From Rhynchonema sp. JSB1_4 (Eukaryota > Nematoda > Chromadorea > Monhysterida > Xyalidae): a stretch of DNA of 31,130 bases. Positions 1-9,443 of this stretch are shown in pieces (the stretch's first letter is position 1; each line of letters opens with the position of its first letter). A program made the position numbers and the translations under genes. Under the pieces are notes generated by a model. It did no database searches and was not told the DNA's origin. It was given only the letters and a program-made list of their open reading frames with translations. The DNA lies in the NCBI GenBank assembly GCA_030248065.1, contig JASAMV010004825.1:1-31130 (forward strand). The letters run 5' to 3'.

Positions 1-1150
<1,150 letters not shown>

Positions 1151-1543
1151 TCGGACACAGCCACTGCTTGTCCGCAGAAAATTGCTGTAGAGTCCCACGT
1201 GTGACTGAGGGCATTCAGAAATTGACTCACTGAACTGACACATGACGTCGCTCGCATAGTTGTCCACATAATCGTCAAAGTTCACCATTGAATTCACACT
1301 GCTCCATTCAATGTATCCGTGCACCTGCGACGTGTCGTGGTCGTATTCGAACATCATGTCGTCAAAGAACGTTGCGTCGATTGAAGCATTCTTTCGATTC
1401 TCATCCAACAGCCAGTACCACGAGCCCAGGTCTTGGTCACTGTACTGTACCATATTGACGTGGAACCACGTGTCGGGCAACTGGAAGTGTGGTCGTGCTT
1501 TGTGCTTTTGTGTATTCATGTCCTCGCCGGTGTACGACATTTC
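1151..1543 (-). CDS. Internal exon of an unrecognised protein (131 codons)
   Basis: On the minus strand an open stretch of exactly 131 codons lies between an acceptor (GCACAG, AG at 1544-1545) and a consensus donor (GTAAGT from 1150), phase 0 at both ends. The peptide has coding-like composition rich in Asp, Ser and aromatic residues, with segments such as PDTWFHVNMVQYSDQDLG and SWYWLLDENR and several cysteines near its end. The ORF runs on upstream only into a hAT-like insertion (1573-2286), so the apparent N-terminus in that repeat is not real. I do not recognise the family. Acidic, Cys-containing composition would fit an extracellular or luminal domain, which is inference. It probably belongs with the exons at 2369-2658, but the phase-2 donor after 2373 does not join directly to this phase-0 acceptor, so an exon may be missing. 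Confidence 0.5.
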
Positions 1544-1572
1544 CTGTGCTATGCCTTCTTCAAAGTAGCAGG

Positions 1573-2286
1573 CAGGGTTGCATAAAAAAATTCTATTACC
1601 GAACTTTTTTAACTTTTTTGAATTTGTAAAAAATTTCAAGATTTACTTTTTTTATTTCGGGTCACATAAATTTCGGTTCCCAATGTGAAAAATTGTCGAC
1701 ATTTTTGTTGTAATGGTATATTTGATTGTATTGAGAACAAAGGAATAGTCGGCTGGTTGTGTGTTTACAAACGAGCAGTAGCGAATTGATGTTTTTTACG
1801 AAGAGCCTGATAACGTCACAATTCGTGTTGGGGATAGCCTGTCTGTAGGTTGCAATACGAAAAGTAAAGACGTGTCACGGAAAAGGTAAATAACTGGCGC
1901 ATTTCTTTAGTAACGTCGCATGAAAACAAACTGCATAACCCGCGGTTGGTGACCTCCGGGGTTTTTACACGACAATACTTTAAACAGATTTGCTTTGGAA
2001 GAACTAAATGCGCACATAATGACGGTCACTTAGCAGAGCGACGGACTGTCTAACATTGTCACGACATGGTACCGAAGCGAAATACAAGCGCCGCAGGCGT
2101 TTTAGAAAAAAAGCACAAATATGCACAAAAACATGCATTTTACAGGAAAAAGGGGTAAAATGATAAAAAAAAGTTGTGAAATAATAAAAAAGTGAACCTA
2201 CTTTTCTAATTTTTAAAAACCGAAAAAGTGGCGTACTTTTTTTAAAATTTTTTTCGTAATTTTTACTTTTTTTCAACCCAACCCTG
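1573..2286. mobile_element. hAT-like non-autonomous element (714 bp), CAGGGTTG ends
   Basis: The left end is CAGGGTTG and the right end CAACCCTG, with AT-rich sub-terminal tracts. The flanking octamers GTAGCAGG and GTAGTAAG differ by two transitions, as expected of an aged 8-bp target duplication. No transposase is encoded. A related copy in opposite orientation starts at 17992; the two share blocks around the CCGGGGTTTTT and AACTGGCGCATTTCTTTAGT motifs. It separates two minus-strand exon groups and so probably lies in an intron. Confidence 0.65.
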
Positions 2287-2368
2287 GTAGTAAGCAGGAA
2301 CACAAATCACTGGAGGCTTGATAGAAAAACTGAATATAATCGCATACACATACAGTAGTGTTGCGTCT

Positions 2369-2658
2369 TTACATTGTTAGTGCATATTCTTTTGGTATGC
2401 CAGACGAATCAGGCAATTCAATAAACGCGTTTGGCAAATTATCACTTGTGAAATCCACAACTCCACCGGCATTCAAAAACCGCCAAATTTCTTCAGTATT
2501 CTCGCAAAACGCACCATCCTGTCCCCCAAATAAGTTTTCCGGGCGGGCTCAAAGTAAAAATTTCCGGCCATCACCTCTACCTGTTTCATGATGTGAACCA
2601 TTGCGTTCCATTTGTCGTCTGTCTCGCCGGTTGCCATTTCACCACCATCGCCGGCCAC
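2369..2658 (-). CDS. Two exons of an unrecognised protein with a 62-nt intron
   Basis: Exon one (2658-2581, 26 codons) follows an acceptor ending AATCAG and ends at CAG before GTAGAG. A 62-nt intron (2580-2519, ending GGGACAG) leads to exon two (2518 down to the stop at 2369-2371). The peptide runs through WNAMVHIMKQ, DGAFCENTEEIWRFLNAGG and IELPDSSGIPKEYALTM. Read without the intron the frame appears broken at the GGCGGTTTTTGA run; the intron restores it, which is good evidence for the splice. The stop overlaps a possible donor (GTAAAG from 2372), so the protein may end here or splice onward towards 1543. I do not recognise the family. The first codon shown is not a proven start; an upstream exon is expected. 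Confidence 0.5.
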
Positions 2659-2813
2659 CTGATTCTTTTTGGCATTTTTTTCGGTTTTTTTAATTAATTT
2701 TTTTTGCTAAAATTAAATGATAATAATAAAAATAATAAACATAATGACCTGTGCGCACGCTGCATTCGCTTGCGATCGAGTTCGATGCGCGACGGCCAGC
2801 GGCAGCACAAAGA

Positions 2814-3091
2814 TATTGGTCGCACAATGACTATATAAGAATTCATCAAGTCGATCCTGATTTTCACGTTCAGTCAGTCTTAACCACTGTGCTATTTGTG
2901 ATTCTCACAAAACATTTTCAGCTGAAAATGATCTAGCAGATCAACCACGTTGCCGCAGGTCTGAAACATTCTCTTTACTACATGCTTTGTGTGCGATCAC
3001 GCACCGCAACGTCATTGCCCCGTCACTTTCCCTCTTTACGATTCAGGAAAAAAATTTGACCAATTCTTATAAAGTCATTGTGCGACCAATA
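2814..3091. mobile_element. MITE family A copy 1, TA-flanked, TIR TTGGTCGCACAATGAC
   Basis: This 278-bp unit has inverted ends built on TATTGGTCGCACAATGAC and GTCATTGTGCGACCAATA, with a shared inner TATAAGAATT motif. The second copy (12377-12660) is in the opposite orientation and shares internal blocks such as TTTTCAGCTGAAAATG and TGTGATTCTCACAAAACA. The TA at each edge is consistent with Tc1/mariner-type insertion. There is no coding capacity. Confidence 0.85.
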
Positions 3092-3382
3092 CAGTAGTCG
3101 GACGCGATCTGATGGTATACGCCGAACGTGGCCGAGTAGCAGGGAGGCTGGTGGATCGTACGAGCGACGACGATTAGAATGGCCAATGTAAGCAATTGAA
3201 GGCAGTTGTTAATGGAGGAATGCATGATTGATATAGGATTCGTTTCAGTCACTCTTGAGTTGATGTGACACAATATTGACTTCAATATCGACTACGTTGA
3301 AGTTTGTTGCTCGATATACTGGCTATCCGCACACTCAAATTCAAATAATGAACTTTTCAGATACCGTACGCAGCTACTAACA

Positions 3383-4803
3383 TACAGTCCGTGACGAATT
3401 ATGTGGCCAGTTTGCAACGCCGGCGCGCGACAGGCGTTATGCACCTGTAAGTATAGGGTGATCTGCCAGAGTACGGTAGCTTGGTAACAGGAAAAGTTAG
3501 CGCGCGCCGCGCGCGCGCCGTTTTCCAATAATCACACAGGATGTATATGGAATGAGTAACAGCTACCGCTTATTCGTGCAATAAGTTTGCAATTTATCAA
3601 AACACGCGAGATCAGTTTTGAATTTTGCGTGAACAAGTTATTTGCCGTTTATTTTTGTTTAGCATGTCACAAAGTTTTTGCAAAGTTGATGCATGTCACA
3701 CAACTTTTGTGGCTATATCTTCGATGTGCTTCTTTTCCGTATTGGATTTGAAACAGCAAAGCTGAAAAGAAACACGTCCATACCAGAAGAAAAGAAATGA
3801 ACAGACACTGCACTCACACGACTGACAGACAATGCGGATTATGATGAAAAACAAGCACGCAACACAAAATGAAACATCACAGCATCTGGTGAACGTATTT
3901 GGTTTGCTGCTTGCGTTTTGTGGTGACCTGCTCTGCTGTTTCGGCGGCAAACATAAGGGTGCTCTGCATGTGTGATTGGTCATTGGGTGATTGCAGACAG
4001 GGTTGGGCAAAAAAAACGACGGCGTTTTTTCTTAAAAAAACGACGTTTTTTTTAAAAAAAAACGCCTGGGTCGCTTTTCGTTTTTTTTAAATCCTGAATT
4101 TCCTTGATTTTCACTGATTTTTCAGGGAAAGTACCCTGATTATCATGGAAAATCAATTTTTTGTTCCATTTTTTTTCAAAAAATTTTCGACCAATTTTTA
4201 CTTTGTCGAGATACGTCGATATACAGAGTTTGACTTTCAGTGATGAACCCGGCCAAAGTTGGTCCCACGATGCGGGTCTGATATGGGATCTTAGCAACTC
4301 GCTAGAAAAGGGTTGAAACCTGTTTATTTTGCCTCAGAACACATAGAATGACTTCATTTAACCACGTTTTCTTCCCAACATGAGCGTTTTCCAATTTTTT
4401 GGGGGCATATTTTGGTCATCTGGGCGTTTTAAAAAAACGTTTTTTTTTAAAAAAACGTTTTTTTTAAAAAAACGATTTTTTGAAAAAAAACGTTTTTTGC
4501 CCAACCCTGATTGCAGATCCACCCACATTGTTCTCCGTTTTTATTTCCATAACTTGCTGCCCGACGCCATGTAATGCACATTTTAACAGCTCCATTCGCT
4601 GCAAATAGCACGCACGTTTGAATTGCCGCCTTTGGATGTATGACAAAACTGAAAGGAAACGCGCGCGGCGCGCGCGCCATTTGCTCTGTGCGGAAACCAC
4701 AAGTCAAGCCGACCGCCCTATGCTGATGTGCATAACGCCTGGCGCGCGCGCGCTAGCGCTCGTCGGCGTTGCAAAGTGGCCACATAATTCGTCACGGACT
4801 GTA
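3383..4803. mobile_element. Tc1/mariner-like palindromic element, split by a nested hAT
   Basis: The ends are TA-CAGTCCGTGACGAATTATG at the left and its complement before GGACTG-TA at the right, i.e. CAGT termini flanked by TA as in Tc1/mariner elements. The arms (about 3385-3530 and 4660-4801) are imperfect inverted repeats of about 145 bp, each with a GCGCGCGCC-rich palindrome. The middle was later interrupted by the hAT element at 3998-4509. Removing that leaves about 900 bp. No transposase was seen. Confidence 0.75.
3998..4509. mobile_element. hAT MITE family B copy 1 (512 bp) with perfect 8-bp TSD
   Basis: The termini are CAGGGTTGGGCAAAAAA and its complement. The 8-bp duplication ATTGCAGA is perfect at 3990-3997 and 4510-4517, which is diagnostic of hAT superfamily insertion. 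Sub-terminal regions are runs of short AACG/CGTT hairpins in poly-A/T. A second full copy in inverted orientation is at 20511-21561 and a decayed fragment is at about 25550-25727. Confidence 0.92.
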
Positions 4804-5327
4804 GGTGTCTGTTTTTGTCTCCTTTGTCCCAGGACCATAATTGATTTTAGTTAGCAACAACACATTATTCGCACCCATACTCATGACGCAAATGAAGCTT
4901 CATTGTGGTTTTAGTGCCTCAGCCGATCAAAGCATTCATCGATCGCTAAGTCGGTTGGTTCATTGCCGCCTGATGTCCTTCATGTCAGACGTCGGGAACT
5001 GAAACTGATGTTTTACCCTTTCTAAAACCGGGCTGAGACTTGTAGTGTACCGTGCAGTTATGTATGTACATTACAGAATGGGCAAGTATGTAGAACAAAA
5101 GGTTCCTAATTCGTGCTACGCAGCCAGTGTGTGGGTACTCAAATCCACTGCCATTGATTTCCGCACGTCAGCAATGAAAAATGGCTTATGTTGCTAGCAG
5201 TTAATTTTGACTTCAACGAACAAGAGATAACATAGATTCAAAGTTGAAACAAAGTTTGCTTCAGCTGTGTGCGTTTGCTTTGTAGCCCAGGTCAACAAGG
5301 CTTCCAGCGTTTTTTGCTTCCGCTCAC
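4804..5327. other. No gene recognised
   Basis: This region holds no convincing exon or repeat end. It lies between the Tc1-like palindrome and a possible minus-strand first exon, and may be intron of that locus. Confidence 0.3.
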
Positions 5328-5462
5328 CACTGTTTCCAATGAATTGAGCATGCATATCAAGGCCAGAAGTAAACAGAACCACAGTGAGTTATGTTTGATT
5401 CTTCTCTTTTTGTTCACGGCCAGATTGGAATTGAGGTCAGCGATGACGTCAAGCGAAGGCAT
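5328..5462 (-). CDS. Possible first exon with a membrane-anchor segment (45 codons)
   Basis: On the minus strand an ATG at 5462 opens 45 codons ending at a GTGAGC donor from 5327, phase 0. The peptide has a polar start (MPSLDVIADLN), a basic cluster (NKKRRIKHN) and then a hydrophobic run (SLWFCLLLALICML), the layout of a type II signal anchor. Downstream on the same strand, the exon at 2658 begins in phase 0, so this could be exon 1 of that locus across an intron filled with mobile elements. The link is inference. The ORF is short and a chance reading is quite possible. Confidence 0.3.
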
Positions 5463-5771
5463 TGTACAGTACAGCACCTAAAAAAGCACCGCTATAGCAA
5501 GTGATGACCATAGTCCGAAGTTTAGAGCTCAAAGAGCAGACATCTGGCGACATACCCACAAGTGGACAGAACGCCAATACAAGAGGAGAGCCAAAAAAAC
5601 GGCCGTCAGTGCAGTGTGAAAAAAGAGAAAGTGTCCAAGGGACAAATTCACGACAGCCCAAAATCTACTTTTAAACAACATTGCGCCAAACAAAACAGAC
5701 CGCTTGGAACAGATCAGCCATTGTTTTTGGAAAAGAACCGTACCCGTCACACCAAATTTTTTCAATGTGGA
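5463..5771. other. No gene assigned
   Basis: A basic open frame on the plus strand (5562-5858) runs into the palindrome that follows and has no recognisable domain. I searched here for the missing upstream xylosyltransferase exon and found nothing convincing. Confidence 0.3.
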
Positions 5772-5985
5772 ATTTTCGAAACAGCGTGTAAAGATCAGTT
5801 GGGCGTAAAGGTCGGTGGAAAGTTTGGTCGAAAGCTCGGTCGGCGTAGCTCGGTGTAAACGTGAAACATTGCCTGTTATTAACGCGGAATGTTTCAAGTT
5901 TACACCGAGGTCTATCACACTGAGCTGTCGACCGAGCTTTCCACCGACCTTTACACCCAACTGACCTTTACACCGTTTCGAAAAT
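5772..5985. mobile_element. Fold-back MITE (214 bp), ends ATTTTCGAA
   Basis: The two halves are inverted repeats. ATTTTCGAAACAG at the left mirrors GTTTCGAAAAT at the right. Inside them both arms carry AGTTGGGYGTAAAGGTCGG-type sequence and GTGTAAACNTGAAACAT-type blocks. It sits just upstream of the first recognisable xylosyltransferase exon, probably in an intron. Confidence 0.75.
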
Positions 5986-6047
5986 ATCACCCAATGCTGA
6001 CATTTGTATAGGTGGCAGTCTAATGTTTCAAGAATGAAATTTTCCAG

Positions 6048-8747
6048 GATGTTCTTCCCAATATCGATTCTCTGCTTTACGTTGACACCGACACACTATT
6101 TCTGGTGCCTCCGGAAAACGTTTGGCGAAACTTTGCCAAGGTGAGGATGATATCTTCAGGGATGCGATGGTTTTTCAAGAGAAGAACTTTTTAAAAAAAT
6201 AATAATATATAGTTCTGCAGTAACTTTTTGTAATTTTGAGTTTACCACTCGTCAACTTGCTGCGATGACACCTGAAGGCGAAGATCCGGTGAACAATTGG
6301 TACTCCAGATTCTCACGACATCCGTATTACGAACCAACAGGTGAGAAAACTTAGTGCCTAAATTTAATTTCTCCCAATAAAGTACTGTACCAAAAATTTT
6401 ATTACAGCTGGGCACTTTGAAAAACTTTCAGGCCTAAATTCAGGCGTAATGTTGATGAACCTAACGCGCATGCGTGCGTTCAAATGGACCGATAGGCTCT
6501 GGCCGATTTATGACAAATACCGCCTGAACATGACTTGGGGCGATCAGGATATCATCAATGTTATTTTCAATAAACATAGAGGTGAGAGAGTGGTTGCAAG
6601 GTTTGGGGCCGTGATGGCCATCTGCTTGATTCCATATCTGTTGTCACATTGGTCGGTGACCTGGTGGACGGAGAGAGTTTGTGAAATCTAGTTAGATCAG
6701 CTTTAATGAGTTGGTATCGTTAACAAAAAGGAAAGGTCATCGAAAATAGACCGATTTCGTGTTTCGCTATGTGCAGCCGATTGTCCCCCGCATCGTTTGA
6801 TTGAACAAAAAGGAATTTTTGTGAAATGTTGGCCACTTTATTTCAACAAGTAAGTCCACTTTTTTGGTCATATATACCCACAGAATTGCCTTCGAGGTTA
6901 TCAAAGTCTTCATCGAAGCGATTAGATCGAAATTGATCGGCGCAAACAATGCAAGTCATTGGAAAAGTTCTCTTTTGTGTCCTTGAATACGTATGTCTAT
7001 CTTAAGTAACATGATTTCGGCTATTTTATTTTTGAAGAAACGAATTTTTGGTGCTTCGGAATAAAAAAAGTGATTTTTAGAAAAGCATTCAAAGGGCTTT
7101 TTAAAGAAAGTTCGATGATAAAATTTTTTTTTAATTCAACTCTGGTGCCCAGGTACATAGTAAATATCAGCCAACCTCGAACGTGGAAATTTTTTGGATA
7201 AACCACAGGTTTGCGACCGAAAAGGTATCGGGTGCGCGAAAACTGGGACTAATGTTCACAACATGGTAGCCCCTTATCCCTCCTGACAGATCGTGTCCAT
7301 GTGTACACATGCGATTGGAACTACCGGCCCGACCACTGCATCTACACGTCGAACTGCAAACAGGCCGAAATCGACGGGGTCAAGGTGGTGCACGGAAATC
7401 GCGGCTGGTTCCACAAACCGGACAAACAGCCGACGTTCAAAGCGATTTATGGCGTGTTTAGGGATGTGAGTGGCTTTTTTGCTTTTTTTGCGATAAAAGC
7501 GCTGCTGTTTTTTAGATTTCGTGTCCATCTCTGGCTTGTTTGGAAATCAGGTTGCCAAAAACGTAATTGCAGTGCCATAATTCGCATGGTATTTGTTAAT
7601 TTGTGATAAGTGTCATTTTTATATGCGAACTTTCCGGTAGATTTTGTCCAAAACTGGTTCTAACAATTTTAGAGGCATATGCTGTTGGACCGATGATTTT
7701 TAGGCCTGTCCTGTTGGGCTTCTTGGTTTTAGTTAGGTCCAAAGCACTTCTTAAGGGTCTTTGTGTGCCCACATGTATACCTGCATCCGAAACATACATA
7801 GATGGCACACTTCTAGGACCCAAGTACGCAAGGATTAGGGCGTTAACTACTGGGGTCCCAGAAACAGTTGAGTGGGGCCCTGGGCCACATATGCATATGG
7901 GGCCCAGTGCCAGAGCTCTCCATACTGGGCCCAAGTCATCTCCCTGACACAGGGCCCCACGGAACTTTCCATTTGGATTTCCTTAACTACTGAGGTCCCA
8001 GAAATATGCCGTCTATGATCGCTATTTTGCATGAGCGTTTCGCTTCGTTTCCACGCATGGCCAGACTTAAGGGCGGGCTTAGGTTGAATCCGGAAATCGG
8101 AATCCGGAATTATTTCCGGAAGGGCTCCACCAGATAGACCCGAAACCCGAAACACGAAATATAAATTTTTTCTATGTCCATGTTTCGGGTTTCGGTTTTT
8201 CAAAAAAAAACCCGAACCCCCAAACACGAAAGCATGATAATCGAAAATGTTTCGACTGACTGTATAAATTGTGCACGTCAGCTACAAGTGGCAAGACCGA
8301 AACATTTTCGATTATCATGCTTTATGTTTCGGGTTTCGGGTTTTTTTTCCAAAACCCGAAACATGGACATAGAAAAAAATTATATTTCGGGTTTCGGGTC
8401 TATCTGGTGGAGCCCGAAAACGCATTATTTTTGCATGTAAGTTCTTGCGTTTTCCGGAAATATTTCCGGAGGCTAGAAATGTTTTGTATTTTTGCATGTA
8501 AATTATTTCCGGGTTCCGGATTCCGGATTTAACCTGAGCTCACCCTAAAATTTTTGTTAAGAACTCAGTCTTGTCTTTTCAGTACCCAATCGGATCGGAT
8601 CTCGATGCCAATCTACTGCGCCCATTGGCCAGGGCCTTGCGCTCTGTGACCAATGACCAAACACCATGTCACAAACAGCACCGAATGTTTTTGACACAAC
8701 TTGAATCTTACGTGAAACATCACCCACACGCACCACTGGTCACGTGA
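6048..8747 (+). CDS. Glucoside xylosyltransferase (GT8, GXYLT1/2-like), last five exons
   Basis: Exons are 6048-6140, 6241-6340, 6432-6581, 7290-7465 and 8583-8747; phases match at every junction and give 227 codons plus TGA. GXYLT enzymes add xylose to O-linked glucose on EGF repeats of Notch-type proteins, as type II membrane proteins of the secretory pathway. Visible signatures are the DXD metal/UDP site in [14 protein letters not shown], then [60 protein letters not shown] and [16 protein letters not shown], all in the order of the animal family. The C-terminus is complete. The first half (membrane anchor and N-terminal Rossmann part, about 200 residues in human GXYLT1) was not found upstream, so this is either a gene with distant 5' exons or a truncated copy. 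No frame break is seen in the part present. The last intron carries nested MITEs. Confidence 0.9.
6582..7289 (+). other. Xylosyltransferase intron 3
   Basis: This 708-nt intron runs from GTGAGA to CTGACAG. It is AT-rich with no clear mobile-element ends. Exons on both sides share the split Arg-Asp junction, which supports its borders. Confidence 0.75.
7844..8006. repeat. Direct repeats of about 22 bp flanking a GC-rich palindromic segment
   Basis: AACTACTGGGGTCCCAGAAA (7844) and AACTACTGAGGTCCCAGAAA (7985) differ by one base. Between them are about 118 bp with self-complementary GGGGCCC and TGGGCCC blocks and a CATATGCATATG palindrome. The layout would suit an insertion with a long target duplication or a decayed tandem repeat. 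It lies within the last xylosyltransferase intron. Confidence 0.5.
8070..8546. mobile_element. MITE family C copy 1 (AGGGCGGGCTTAGG ends), split by a nested insert
   Basis: The ends are AGGGCGGGCTTAGGTTGAAT and AACCTGAGCTCACCCT, with inner ATTTCCGGAA palindromes. An uninterrupted copy is at 15296-15475 and a partial end is at about 26262-26291. The element is interrupted by a separate 294-bp insertion at 8122-8415. It lies in the last intron of the xylosyltransferase. Confidence 0.85.
8122..8415. mobile_element. Nested palindromic element (294 bp) with 3-bp TSD
   Basis: The ends GGGCTCCACCAGATAGACCC and its complement are long inverted arms with repeated CCCGAAAC motifs. It duplicated GAA (8119-8121 and 8416-8418). 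Removing the insert and one GAA gives TTTCCGGAAAACGC, exactly the sequence of the intact host copy at about 15340-15353. A 3-bp duplication with GGG/CCC termini resembles PIF/Harbinger, although that group normally targets TWA. Confidence 0.85.
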
Positions 8748-9443
8748 TTAAATTTTCAGCGTGATTAGTTTGTTCTTACATTTAATGCCAAGGTGGCGCA
8801 AAAAAACGTTCGTCTCCATTAGCTTGAGCTCTGCGGTTAATATCTTTCATGAAATACTGTATACCATTTGGACATTCCATTTTCGTTCAATGAGTGCGAC
8901 ATTTCGACAGATAAAATGACATCATCTGATCACACACACACTTCGCAACGCATTGCAATCTCACCACCGTGCTCAACCAGCTGCGTGTGCAAGTGCACAA
9001 TGCCATGGCAACACATGAATACGCCTGTGTCCTGCTGTGTTGAGTACCGCGGGCGGCCCGCGTCCATAACGTGCTCATGCGCACAAGCCGCGCCCAATGA
9101 CTTTACCGTCCAAGTTTTCTGTGACATCACCATTGTCGGAGAGTATAAAGCGTGTACTTGACAGCTGAAGAATGATCAGTTTTGCTTTTTTCTTGGCACC
9201 TTGCGTTTCGTGAATATCGTTTTGTGATGTTGTTCGCGTTAGTTCAAATACAGATGACACAAAAAACGAGGTTTCCGCTGTAAGGATTGCGACAATAATG
9301 TTGCAATGTGTAAAACTGACGGCATTGACACAAGAATCATTCAAATATGAAGCAAAACTGATGCAAAGATCCTGTTGTTGTGACCGTAAATTCAAAAATT
9401 ATAAATTGCAGAACAAGGACCTTGCGCAATATTGCGAAATAAA
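8748..9443. other. Intergenic region between xylosyltransferase and sirtuin
   Basis: This holds the xylosyltransferase 3' flank and the sirtuin 5' flank. I see no clear exon, repeat end, AATAAA signal or promoter motif that I would call. Both genes read rightward, about 700 bp apart. Confidence 0.5.

Noticed and set aside
1573..1639. N-terminal extension MKFFTNSKKLKKFGN of the minus-strand exon
   Set aside because: It is translated from the end of a hAT-like insertion, not host exon.
2473..2658. Frameshifted pseudogene in the minus-strand locus
   Set aside because: The apparent frame break disappears when a 62-nt GT-AG intron (2519-2580) is removed.
5269..5481. Upstream GXYLT exon on the plus strand
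   Set aside because: The translated sequence has no resemblance to the expected KPCAAQRLFLP-type region and no suitable donor.
8960..9161. Cys-rich ORFs on both strands
   Set aside because: Overlapping opposite-strand frames with no splice context or domain.
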